DNA from: Saprospiraceae bacterium
GTDB lineage: Bacteria; Bacteroidota; Bacteroidia; Chitinophagales; Saprospiraceae
Assembly: GCA_020849825.1 (NCBI GenBank)
Contig: JADZFP010000317.1
Location: forward strand, 1-13,371
DNA: 13,371 bases
Reading direction: 5' to 3'
A program made the position numbers and the translations under genes. Positions within the stretch are counted from its first letter, which is position 1. Each line of letters starts with the position of its first letter. The notes under the pieces are model-generated. The model had not been told where the DNA came from. It searched no databases and saw nothing but the letters and a program-made list of their open reading frames with translations. Shown in pieces: positions 6,154-13,371 of this stretch.

Positions 6154-7689
6154 TTACCCCGCTTTTTTGCGGGTATAAATATTCAGATCGAGCGAAGCCA
6201 GGGCCATTTCCCAGAGCGCCTCATAGGGTATGATTTCCACATCGTGCGATTGCCGGGCAAAATCAAGCGGCGCCTCTTTCAACATTTTGAGGTACTTCTC
6301 CGCATGGCGCGCCACGGCATTCCGGTGAAAGGCGGAGGCGGGGATGAGCAACAACATTTTTATCATGACGTTGCTGCGATACGTGTCGTCTCGTTTGAGG
6401 TAACGGGAAGCGTATTTCTCCAGAGCATCGATCCGGTCGACGGTATCATCGTACCGGCGCACCAGAATCAGATACAGAATCTGAAAAATCAGGATTGGTA
6501 TGTTCATGCCGCGCTTGTCGCGGGCAAACAGCGGCGTTTCATTCAGAAAACGCGCCATGCGGAAACGGTTAAAAACCGGGTCGGAGCCTTCGGGAGAGAT
6601 ACGCCCGACCTCATGCAGATAATAAAGATAGGCCTCAAAAATTTTCCAGGCTTGTTGAATACCGCCGGGCAGGGCTTTGAAGCGTTTGTGACGGATGGTT
6701 TTTTGAAACACTTCGTACGCCTCCTGGTATTCGCCTGCGTGGAGGAACAACAACAACAACAACTCCTGATATTTAAACCAGTTGAACGTGCCCTCTTCCA
6801 GCAATTTTAATCCGCGTGCAGCGGCAATTTTACCCTTCGAATAGTCTTTCAACTGAACGTAGCAGACCATCTCCTGATAAATAAACGCCTGCAAGGGAAT
6901 ATTGGCCAGGTAGCTTTTTTGTTCAAAAAATGAAATCGCGCTATCACAGACTGTTATAGTCGTTGCATAGTCGTTGACACTGGTATACACAATCAGTTCT
7001 ATCAGTCGACCACAAAAATGCAGCCGGTAACTGTCGTATTCCTTCAGTGCGGGTGTTAATTCAGCATAATACTGTTGTGCTGTCTGGTGTACCTCAACCT
7101 GTGTCGCTTTGGTATTGACGTAATGAACCACCAAATCGGTGTAGCGCTCTTCCGAAAGGTTTTCCAGCCGGTACAACTCATCCAGTTGCCTGACGAGTTG
7201 GCCGTAAGAATCGTACTTTTTCAGATCACCGGCGATAGAGCCGTAATAGAGTCGAAGCGCGCGTGCGGCTTCCACGGCCAGGTCGATAAAGTCGAACTGA
7301 AGCGATTGCTGGAGTACATCTTCCGCGGCGTCGACGGCAGCCAGGTGGGCATTGCGGCCAAGCAGCAGTTTGGCAGCCGCCCATTTGCGGTAACATTCGA
7401 ACCAGGCCAGCTGGCGTGCATGAAAATGTGGGAGATTAAGATCGATCTGCAGGAGCGCGTACAGCAGAAAGTCTCGAAGCGCGATTTTGATGTGCGTCCT
7501 TCGGGTTGATTTACGGCCCGAGGGATAGAGGTAGGCCAGAAGGTTTTCTTCGGTATTGATCTTTCCCTCGGCAATCAGGTCGTATAGCCTGCGAACCTCC
7601 GGCGATTGTTGTTCAAAAGCCTGGCTGAGTTCGGCTTGCCTGAGTTTGGCATGAGTGACAATCGTCACTAATTCCTGGAGCGCTTGCAT
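6154..7689 (-). CDS. Helical repeat protein of unknown function, paralog 2 (511 aa)
   Basis: No signal peptide or membrane segment is visible, so it is probably cytoplasmic. The sequence is almost entirely predicted helix and looks TPR-like, but I could not place canonical TPR units. An N-terminal block (about 35-80) contains LYDLIAEGKINTEE and a basic stretch. Middle motifs are WFECYRKWAAAKLLLGRNA, ALRLYYGSIAGD, YTDLVVHYVNTKAT and GTFNWFKYQELLLLL. The C-terminal block from DKRGMNIPILI (391) to the end is the part best shared with the neighbouring paralog. The ATG at 7689 matches the paralog start and is preceded by a promoter-like sequence. The codons next to the stop form a CCCGC-A6-GCGGG hairpin (6158-6173). 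A run of five TTG codons encodes LLLLL, where the paralog has LYLLL. It could be an adaptor or a TPR-type regulator; no catalytic motif is seen. Confidence 0.85.
   Translation of the reverse strand: MQALQELVTIVTHAKLRQAELSQAFEQQSPEVRRLYDLIAEGKINTEENLLAYLYPSGRKSTRRTHIKIALRDFLLYALLQIDLNLPHFHARQLAWFECYRKWAAAKLLLGRNAHLAAVDAAEDVLQQSLQFDFIDLAVEAARALRLYYGSIAGDLKKYDSYGQLVRQLDELYRLENLSEERYTDLVVHYVNTKATQVEVHQTAQQYYAELTPALKEYDSYRLHFCGRLIELIVYTSVNDYATTITVCDSAISFFEQKSYLANIPLQAFIYQEMVCYVQLKDYSKGKIAAARGLKLLEEGTFNWFKYQELLLLLFLHAGEYQEAYEVFQKTIRHKRFKALPGGIQQAWKIFEAYLYYLHEVGRISPEGSDPVFNRFRMARFLNETPLFARDKRGMNIPILIFQILYLILVRRYDDTVDRIDALEKYASRYLKRDDTYRSNVMIKMLLLIPASAFHRNAVARHAEKYLKMLKEAPLDFARQSHDVEIIPYEALWEMALASLDLNIYTRKKAG
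6746..6763 (-). repeat. Trinucleotide microsatellite inside paralog 2
   Basis: Six AAC units on the plus strand are read on the coding strand as TTG TTG TTG TTG TTG TTC, giving LLLLLF. Slippage here would add or remove a Leu without shifting the frame. The other paralog has no such tract. Confidence 0.8.
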
Positions 7690-7721
7690 AGGTTCGGGTT
7701 ATTTTAACAGGCTTTTGCCTG

Positions 7722-7752
7722 CGAATGTATCCCGTTTCTTGCAAGGGCGCAA
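7722..7752 (-). promoter_or_regulatory. Candidate Bacteroidota-type promoter for paralog 2
   Basis: On the minus strand a TTG (7752-7750) is followed by 20 nt and then TACATTCG (7729-7722), one mismatch from the TANNTTTG -7 consensus known in Bacteroidota. The predicted start of transcription lies roughly 25-30 nt before the ATG at 7689. An 8-bp palindrome CTTGCAAG (7738-7745) sits in the spacer and could be an operator or chance. I found no equal match upstream of paralog 1. Confidence 0.35.
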
Positions 7753-7884
7753 TCCGGAAGAAGAAGATTGTCAGACGCCGGTAATGTCGATGATAATCAC
7801 GGATGATGAATTTTGTTGAAGTGAAGGACAGTAGTCGAGTAGCGCATTGCGCTGGGTGCGGCGGGTAACCTTGCTTTTCATGAT

Positions 7885-7911
7885 GACTTCGATTAATTTG
7901 ATTACGAAGTC
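7885..7911. repeat. Inverted repeat between the paralogs
   Basis: GACTTCG (7885-7891) pairs with CGAAGTC (7905-7911). Inside, TAAT (7894-7897) pairs with ATTA (7901-7904) after a 2-nt bulge, leaving a TTG loop. It directly follows the GC-rich hairpin at 7916-7945 in minus-strand reading, making a two-hairpin array downstream of paralog 1. Confidence 0.6.
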
Positions 7912-7945
7912 AAAAGTCCAGGCATCCAGCCAAGACGGCCTGGAC
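7912..7945 (-). terminator. Possible intrinsic terminator for paralog 1
   Basis: On the minus strand GTCCAGGC (7945-7938) pairs perfectly with GCCTGGAC (7923-7916) across a 14-nt loop and is followed at once by TTTT (7915-7912). It lies about 110 nt past the paralog 1 stop. The U run is only four long. Confidence 0.45.
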
Positions 7946-8056
7946 AGTCAGGCCGGCTTTCTCACGCGTTGATTTTGATGATTTGCGGGATTAATAATTT
8001 GCAAAAAACTGATTTACAAATACTTGCAACGAATAGATTTTTTATAAATCTGAATT

Positions 8057-9592
8057 TTAACCCTTCTTTCTCGGCTTGTAAATCTGATTTTGCAAGGCGT
8101 TCACGGCCATTTCCCAGAGGTCTTCGTACGGAATTATTTCAATTTCGTGGGTCTGGTTGGCGATTTCGAGCGGTACGGAACGCAATTGATCGAGGAGTTT
8201 TTCGGCCTTGCGCAACACGGCTTCCTGATGGAAAGAGGCGGCCGGCATTTGCAGCAACATTTTTATAAAACAGTTGCTTCGGAAAGTATCGTTCTGTTTC
8301 AAATAGCGACTACAGTATTTCTCTATCGCTTCGATACGGTCTATGGTTTGGCCATATTCCTGTTCGTAGGTCAGGAAAAGGATCTGGATAATCAGGATCG
8401 GAATGTTCATGCCGCGCTTGTCCTGCGCATAGGTCGGTATCTCGTTGAGAAACTTGGCCATACGGAACTTACCCACCTCGGCCGCGTCCCCGACCTCGGA
8501 TATGCGGCCCGATTGGCGAAGAAAATGCACGTAGGCGCCGTAAATCTTCCACATCTCGCGGATCTGGGCCGGCTGATTGTCGAATTTCGGATGACCGACC
8601 ACATTGCTATGGCATCGCCAGGCGTCAGTGTAGTGGCGGGTGTGCATGGCCAGCAGCAGGTACAGCTCCTGCAATTTGAACCAGTTGAACGAGCCTTCAT
8701 CAAAAATAGCCTGGTATCTTTTAATGATCGCCTGGCCTTCTTCAAAAGCTTTCATCTGGGTGTAACACACCACCAACTGGTAATAGAAGGCCTGGAGAGG
8801 CAGTTTACTCTCGAAAGGTTTGCTTTCAAAAAACCGGATGGCTTCTTCGCATACCCGGGCGGTAGCGGCGTAATCGTTTTTACTGGTATAAATGATCGTC
8901 TCGATCAGACGACCGCAAAGGTGCAAACGGAAGGAATCTGACTTTTCCAGGTGCGGCCGTATCCGTTCAAAATACTCCTCCGCTTTGCCGCTGAGTTCTT
9001 CTTTCGTCGCCTTGCTGGCCACATAATGGCTGACCAGATGCGTGTACAACTCCTCAGCCTCGTTTTCCATCAGGCTCAAGGCCTGCACCTGTTTGTACTG
9101 ATCGCGGTACTGCGTGTACTTTTTCTGATCGCCGGCAATTGTTCCGTAATGCAGGCGCAGCGTATACAAAATACTGAGCGTCAGGTCCGTAAACTCAAAC
9201 AAGGTCGCATGGCGGAGCAGGTTCTCCAGGATGTCGATGCCGATCAGTTTGGCGTTTTTGGACAACAAAACCGATGCCGCCGCCCACTTCTTATTGCATT
9301 CATAAAATGCTTTCTGCCGGTCGGTATAAGCCGGATCGTGAAAATCGAGCAAAAAAACGGTGTCGGTGAGGCGATCTTTCAATTTGTTTTTCAGACTTGG
9401 ATACGCCGAACTTTTCTGCGGAGGCGGATATAACAAGGCGATAGCCTCCTCATCGGTCCGGACGCGTCCTTCTGCGATAGCAGTGTAAAGTTGCTCTAAT
9501 TTGGAGTTGGGTTCAATGATTATTCCCCAAAGCCCGTCGGCTTTTAACCGCTGAACATTGAGTACATTGACCAGTTCGATCAATTCCCGCAT
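8057..9592 (-). CDS. Helical repeat protein of unknown function, paralog 1 (511 aa)
   Basis: It has the same length as paralog 2 and aligns with it from end to end with few gaps. By hand alignment about 70 of the last 121 residues are identical, with the N-terminal third more diverged. It appears all-helical, with no signal peptide or membrane segment. Shared motifs are LYTAIAEGRVRTDEE (about 35), FYECNKKWAAASVLL, LRLHYGTIAGD, YTHLVSHYVASKAT, SFRLHLCGRLIETIIYTS, GSFNWFKLQELYLLL, then DKRGMNIPILI (391) and IIPYEDLWEMA near the end, closing with a basic KPRKKG tail. The ATG at 9592 is chosen because it aligns with the paralog start. I recall similar unnamed ~510-residue proteins in Saprospiria but cannot cite a function. 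It is flanked by long gaps with hairpins on both sides, so it is probably its own transcription unit. Confidence 0.85.
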   Translation of the reverse strand: MRELIELVNVLNVQRLKADGLWGIIIEPNSKLEQLYTAIAEGRVRTDEEAIALLYPPPQKSSAYPSLKNKLKDRLTDTVFLLDFHDPAYTDRQKAFYECNKKWAAASVLLSKNAKLIGIDILENLLRHATLFEFTDLTLSILYTLRLHYGTIAGDQKKYTQYRDQYKQVQALSLMENEAEELYTHLVSHYVASKATKEELSGKAEEYFERIRPHLEKSDSFRLHLCGRLIETIIYTSKNDYAATARVCEEAIRFFESKPFESKLPLQAFYYQLVVCYTQMKAFEEGQAIIKRYQAIFDEGSFNWFKLQELYLLLAMHTRHYTDAWRCHSNVVGHPKFDNQPAQIREMWKIYGAYVHFLRQSGRISEVGDAAEVGKFRMAKFLNEIPTYAQDKRGMNIPILIIQILFLTYEQEYGQTIDRIEAIEKYCSRYLKQNDTFRSNCFIKMLLQMPAASFHQEAVLRKAEKLLDQLRSVPLEIANQTHEIEIIPYEDLWEMAVNALQNQIYKPRKKG

Positions 9593-9693
9593 GAGATTTG
9601 ATTAAAATAGTGAGACAGATATTCATGGGTACATGCAGCAACACGCCGCCGCGTCGATGACAACATGAGTATCGATACGACAGCATGTAGAAA

Positions 9694-9715
9694 CTCGGCC
9701 GATAATGCGGCCGGG
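9694..9715. repeat. GC-rich hairpin upstream of paralog 1
   Basis: CGGCCG (9696-9701) and CGGCCG (9708-9713) flank ATAATG. Each copy is self-complementary, so they form both a direct and an inverted repeat; a T-G and a C-G pair extend the stem. It lies about 100 nt before the paralog 1 ATG. No U run follows, so it is a possible leader structure or protein site rather than a terminator. Confidence 0.55.
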
Positions 9716-10003
9716 AAGCCGATCAGACGGGAAAATGTAGTTGGGTGGTACTACGAGCGGAAATCAGATCCAGTGAATGGCACGGGGAAATTTCTCCCCG
9801 GAGAGGAAGGCGGAAAATTCTTTTCATAAGACGAGATGACGGTTGGCCGGCCGATTAAAACCGGTGTGATTAAGGTTGGATTAAAAAGAGACAGATGCCG
9901 CTGCTGAAAACGTGGAATAACCACAAGCCACACTCATTAGGAGATAGTGTGGACATACAAAAACAAGATATTAAAAACGCAGCTGAAAAAATCGGCACAA
10001 GGG

Positions 10004-10028
10004 AAAAAGTGCCTCGGGAGAGAAACAC
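10004..10028 (-). terminator. Weak terminator-like hairpin after the T9SS cargo gene
   Basis: On the minus strand GTGT, a TT bulge, CTC, loop TCCC, GAG and GCAC form a bulged 7-step stem followed by TTTTT. It lies about 107 nt past the TGA. The stem is weak and includes a wobble pair. Confidence 0.25.
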
Positions 10029-10134
10029 GGATGTGGATTATCAGGGGCAAAAAAAATGAAAATTTCGGATTAAAAATAATTTTATTCATTTTTTGGCATC
10101 TCCCCCCTGTTTCAACCAAAAACATGCCACAAAA

Positions 10135-13100
10135 TCAGGGCAAACGCAGGATGTTCTTGCTTGCGCTTCCGTAATTACTGTCGAGCCGAACCGTCAGGGC
10201 GCCTACCATCTCCGTTTCCAGGAAAAACGTGTTGAGGCCTTGTTCAAAAAAGGATGTTTGCGACTGTATCTGCTTGCCGGTAAGATCAAAAAGACGCATC
10301 GTGACCTCTCCGGCAGCCGGCATAAAAAACGGCAGCCGCGTGCGGCCGGAAAACGGGTTGGGTTCATTGGTGTACAATTCGAACCCGGGCAGCGTTTCAA
10401 GTCTCCCGTCTGGCGTATCAAAACGCAGGCCGATATTGCGGACCGACACTTTTTCTTCCATCAGGTATGCTTCGGCTGGCGTAATTGCGCCCGAAATATG
10501 GATCAGATCGCTGATTTTGCCTGCCCGCCGTGCTTTTAACCGGAGTCCGAAAGAGCGCCCCCCGGTTTCGTCGGCAACCGTCAGGGCGTACTGATGTACG
10601 CCAAAATTGGCCTGGGATTGGCCCGCACCGGGAAGTACGTCCAGCAATTCGATCGCTTCGGCGCCGAACAACAACGTGAACTGATATCCTAATATATTTT
10701 CTTCGGCTTGCAAATCGACCACGAAAACCTCGCCTGCCGCTACATGTCGGTCGGCCAAATGAAAGAACACCGGCGCCTTGCCCTGCCGTTCATCGACTGG
10801 CATTTCGGCCGTCACATTCGGTATAACCGAGCTGTTGACGTCGCCGATTTTGACCCCGATAAAATCAAGGTCGGTGAAAGTGGCCAATGCGTTGGCCACG
10901 CTGATATTTTCGGCAAACGGCACCGACGCAAAGGGGTTGTCGGGTTGTGTAAATACAAAATCTCTGTCGACAAACCGCCAGGAGGTGTTTTGTGGAAAGT
11001 CGGTATAAATCCCCAGTATGAGTTTGCGCAATTCGACGATATCGAACGAGGTTACGGAGTTCGACTTGTTGATGTCGGCCGCGATCATTTTGTAGGGCGA
11101 GTTGAGGGGCTCGAAACCGAGTATGTGTTTGGAAATGAGCACCAGATCGAAGGTCGACACCCCGTTCATAGGATTGTCGTCTTTGAGCGGCGTAATGGTA
11201 TACGAGGTATTGAGCGGGATAATTCCGCCAAAAAGGTAAAGGCCGTTGTCGTCGGTTTGGTCAAAAACATCCAGATTGGGCAGGCCCGGCCCTGTACCGC
11301 TGAGTTCCACACCGGCTTCGCCGACGCCCTGGTTATCGTCGAGCGGCTCCGTTTGCAACACGCCGGCTGCCGATAAAGGCGCCGCCGGCAAGCAATTGCC
11401 AAAGGGGTCCTGTACGATCACGTACGACACGCAGTAGCCTTCGTTTCCTTTCAGGTCGCGGGCCCAAATCTCAACCGGCTGCGCCCCGAGATCGTCGCAG
11501 GTAAATGTCAGATTGTCCACCAAGTTGCCCCCTGCATCCAGGGGAAAATCGGTATCGCCATTCACCTTCCTCATAGAATACTGGAGCAAGTTATCGGGCG
11601 TGCAATTGTCATCGGCGTACAACACAAAATCATCGTCCCACAAAGTCACCATTCCCGTGGGCATAATATTGGTACTAAACCCGTTAAGACAAAATACGGT
11701 TGGCGCTTTACAATCGCTCACCAGTACCCCGTATTCGCACACATCCTGGTTGCCGCAACCGTCTTCCACAATCCAGATGATGCGGTGCAGGCCGTGCGGC
11801 ACCTGGGGCTGTACGTATACTTCCGGACTGTCGGGGGTATTCCACCTTACGCGCGCAGAGCGGAAAAAGGACGGAACGATCTGGATGGTAAATTTATATT
11901 TCTGACCGGGCGGCACCGGGCGTTGGTCGAAGGCATAAGGCGTACCGCCGGAATAGTTGGGCGTAAGCGCATTGCCGTAGTACAAAGTATTGGGTGGCGG
12001 CAGGTCGGCGCTGTTGACGACCGTTTCCTGGATGCCGTCGCCATCGAGGTCGAGAAACAGCAAATAGCGGATATTGACATTGCCTTCCGTACAGGCGTCG
12101 TTGGCCGCCAGCGCCAGATCGACGTAGGCCTCGCAGAGATCGTGGCTCCCGGGAATCATCGGGTCGTAGTAATAAGGAGCATTCCAGAACTGCGGGTCGT
12201 TATCCGTTTTGTCGCATACCGGTATGGGATCGAGCAAAGGGCAAGAACGGATCTTCGGCAACTCTTCGTCGGCGACCGTGATGATTTGTTTGTACAGGTA
12301 ACCATTCGCATTTGCAGACCAGTAGACGCTGTAATTGGTCAAAACCACATCGGTAGGGAACACTTTGGTGATCGTCGGCGCCGGGTTGCCGCCCATGGGC
12401 GCCACCGTGGGGCCGGGCAAATTGAGCGGAGAATTATGCTCGAAAGTGGCTTGCGGATTGGGCACGTTGATCAATGGCAAATTGGGGTCGTAGGTACACC
12501 AATTGATCACCTTCCAGATCCGTTCGATCTTGTAACAAGCGCCGGGCGTAGCCTGAAAAGGCAAATCTTCGTAACTGATGCCAATCAATTCGCAATCCTG
12601 ACCAAATATCTGCGGCCCGGGCGGGTACGAGCCCGTCGTGTCGCAGGTATAAACAATGATATCGTCCGGAAACTTGATCGAATAATGCTGCGCGTAGGAA
12701 ACAAAAATGCGCTGTGTACAAATATTGCTGTTGGCGCTGCAATCCTCCACGGCAAAGGTGCGGGTGATCGTTCCGCGATTGCAAAGCGTATCGAACAGTT
12801 GATAATTGGTTTTGGACCAATACAGCGTATCGAGGCAGCAATTGTCGGCGCCGACCGCTTCGCCGTAAGTCTCCAGTGACGGATCAAAATTGTCACACAC
12901 CACAGATGCATTTGGAGGAGCGATACAAACCGGCTTTATTTTATCCGTCACCACCGCGTAAACGAGGCAATCGGAAGCATTCTCTTCCAGATACGAATAC
13001 GTCACCGCACCGGTATCGATGGCCAGGTCGTACACCCGCAAAACAATTCCGACCGTGTCGCCGACGTCTTCACAGCAAAATTTCACCTGATCGTAAAAGA

Positions 13101-13371
13101 AATCGGCCGACTGGCAATTGTCGCTCGTCGTGCGGCGCGCTTTGAAATATACCGGCGCGCAATTGTCGTAAGAACCCGAGTCAAATGTCTCCGCATCAAT
13201 CAGTGAAGTACCGTTGTAGCCGATGGAAACCTGGGTAAATTGCTGGCACACGGTTACCGGCGGTATGGAATCTGCCACAGTGATTTCCATGATGCAGAAA
13301 GCCGTATTGCCGCAGTCGTCGGTTGCAATAAAGCGCATGTCTGTAATACCGATGGGCAACCCTTCCGCCAG
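10135..13371 (-). CDS. Giant T9SS-secreted protein: HYR-like repeats, dockerin-like, cohesin-like and C-terminal sorting domain; 5' end off-window
   Basis: The frame is open to the right edge (LAEGLPIGITDMRF...), so the start and signal peptide are missing; 1078 residues are visible. Residues 1 to about 670 hold cysteine-rich HYR-like repeats, with motifs such as ATDDCGNTAFC, DSIPPVTVCQQ, VEDCSANSNIC and VEDGCGNQDVCEYGV. A short carboxypeptidase-regulatory or SdrD-like stretch covers about 680-735. A dockerin-like pair follows (GVSTFDLVLISKHILGFE near 737 and DINKSNSVTSFDIVELRKL), with D, N and D placed as in calcium loops. A cohesin-like beta region (VFFHLADRHVAAGEVFVVDL, YQFTLLFG) covers about 864-968. 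The end, from about residue 996 (YTNEPNPFSGRTRLPFFMP ... GEVTMRLFDLTGKQI), is a T9SS type A sorting domain, so the protein should cross the outer membrane by T9SS and be released or anchored. The role is inferred as matrix or adhesion; no enzyme domain is visible. Confidence 0.9.
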   Translation of the reverse strand: MAEGLPIGITDMRFIATDDCGNTAFCIMEITVADSIPPVTVCQQFTQVSIGYNGTSLIDAETFDSGSYDNCAPVYFKARRTTSDNCQSADFFYDQVKFCCEDVGDTVGIVLRVYDLAIDTGAVTYSYLEENASDCLVYAVVTDKIKPVCIAPPNASVVCDNFDPSLETYGEAVGADNCCLDTLYWSKTNYQLFDTLCNRGTITRTFAVEDCSANSNICTQRIFVSYAQHYSIKFPDDIIVYTCDTTGSYPPGPQIFGQDCELIGISYEDLPFQATPGACYKIERIWKVINWCTYDPNLPLINVPNPQATFEHNSPLNLPGPTVAPMGGNPAPTITKVFPTDVVLTNYSVYWSANANGYLYKQIITVADEELPKIRSCPLLDPIPVCDKTDNDPQFWNAPYYYDPMIPGSHDLCEAYVDLALAANDACTEGNVNIRYLLFLDLDGDGIQETVVNSADLPPPNTLYYGNALTPNYSGGTPYAFDQRPVPPGQKYKFTIQIVPSFFRSARVRWNTPDSPEVYVQPQVPHGLHRIIWIVEDGCGNQDVCEYGVLVSDCKAPTVFCLNGFSTNIMPTGMVTLWDDDFVLYADDNCTPDNLLQYSMRKVNGDTDFPLDAGGNLVDNLTFTCDDLGAQPVEIWARDLKGNEGYCVSYVIVQDPFGNCLPAAPLSAAGVLQTEPLDDNQGVGEAGVELSGTGPGLPNLDVFDQTDDNGLYLFGGIIPLNTSYTITPLKDDNPMNGVSTFDLVLISKHILGFEPLNSPYKMIAADINKSNSVTSFDIVELRKLILGIYTDFPQNTSWRFVDRDFVFTQPDNPFASVPFAENISVANALATFTDLDFIGVKIGDVNSSVIPNVTAEMPVDERQGKAPVFFHLADRHVAAGEVFVVDLQAEENILGYQFTLLFGAEAIELLDVLPGAGQSQANFGVHQYALTVADETGGRSFGLRLKARRAGKISDLIHISGAITPAEAYLMEEKVSVRNIGLRFDTPDGRLETLPGFELYTNEPNPFSGRTRLPFFMPAAGEVTMRLFDLTGKQIQSQTSFFEQGLNTFFLETEMVGALTVRLDSNYGSASKNILRLP

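Larger units (their letters stand above)
7690..8056. other. 367-bp region between the two 511-residue paralogs
   Basis: No gene is supported. Right after the paralog 1 stop is an AT-rich hairpin (AGATTT at 8035-8040 with AAATCT at 8046-8051). Two further hairpins in series stand at 7916-7945 and 7885-7911. A promoter-like sequence for paralog 2 lies at 7722-7752. A CAGGC-TTTT-GCCTG hairpin (7708-7721) follows the -7 box. The separation suggests that the two paralogs are transcribed independently. Confidence 0.6.
9593..10134. other. 542-bp intergenic region, AT-rich at its right end
   Basis: No gene is supported. It contains, from left to right, the leader of paralog 1, a GC-rich hairpin (9694-9715), GTAGT/ACTAC (9737-9754), CGGGGA/TCCCCG (9783-9800), an 8-bp GGCCGGCC palindrome near 9845, CCACACT/AGTGTGG (9928-9952) and a weak terminator-like hairpin (10004-10028). 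TACATTTT (9739-9732, minus) resembles a -7 box but has no -33 partner and lies 140 nt from the start. Short open frames in both directions have no recognisable content. Confidence 0.6.

Noticed and set aside
6001..6810. Plus-strand 269-codon frame antisense to paralog 2
   Set aside because: It overlaps a well-supported paralogous gene; its content is explained as a shadow.
8090..9433. Plus-strand frames antisense to paralog 1
   Set aside because: They mirror similar antisense frames over paralog 2 and carry no recognisable motif.
9732..9739. TACATTTT resembling a -7 box upstream of paralog 1
   Set aside because: There is no TTG at the -33 distance and it lies 140 nt from the start codon.
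10094..10129. TGGCAT/ATGCCA inverted repeat next to the T9SS gene stop
   Set aside because: It has only six pairs with a 24-nt loop, and on the minus strand it is followed by A rather than U, so it does not fit a terminator.
9947..10174. Plus-strand 75-codon Lys-rich frame
   Set aside because: It lies in the AT-rich gap and runs into the 3' end of the T9SS gene; no motif or start signal supports it.

Overview
The window is a high-GC fragment of a Bacteroidota genome, most likely from the Saprospiria (Lewinella, Haliscomenobacter or Saprospiraceae relatives, possibly a metagenome assembly). The reasons are the giant secreted proteins built from HYR-like, SdrD B-like and GEVED-type modules, the dockerin-like plus T9SS C-terminal sorting domain arrangement, the lack of Shine-Dalgarno sequences before the starts, and a pair of helical 511-residue proteins of a type I associate with this lineage. 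Taxonomy is inferred from protein character only.

Every gene I can support lies on the minus strand, so the transcribed order runs from the right end of the window to the left. (1) 13371-10135: the C-terminal 1078 residues of a giant T9SS cargo protein whose start lies off the window. (2) 9592-8057 and (3) 7689-6154: two paralogous, probably cytoplasmic, helical proteins of unknown function, each exactly 511 residues. (4) 5762-5355: a small 135-residue protein with two cysteine pairs and a G8 homopolymer near its start. (5) 5196 to the left edge: a very large surface protein with signal peptide, Ig-like region, SdrD B-like module, propeller-like region, then alternating GEVED and SdrD B-like modules.

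Gene 5 is interrupted by one in-frame TAA at 1348-1350, exactly where a conserved Glu codon stands in the next repeat copy. The same frame stays open for all 449 codons from there to the window edge, with intact domains. This is either a fresh nonsense mutation or a base-call error, and it is the sharpest anomaly in the window.

Genes are separated by 158 to 542 bp, and each gap contains hairpins, several of which could be terminators on the minus strand. The genes therefore look mostly monocistronic rather than one operon. Two giant surface or secreted proteins flank two intracellular paralogs and one small protein. A shared role in surface attachment or aggregation is possible but is not shown by the sequence. 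I saw no tRNA, rRNA, CRISPR array, insertion sequence or phage gene.
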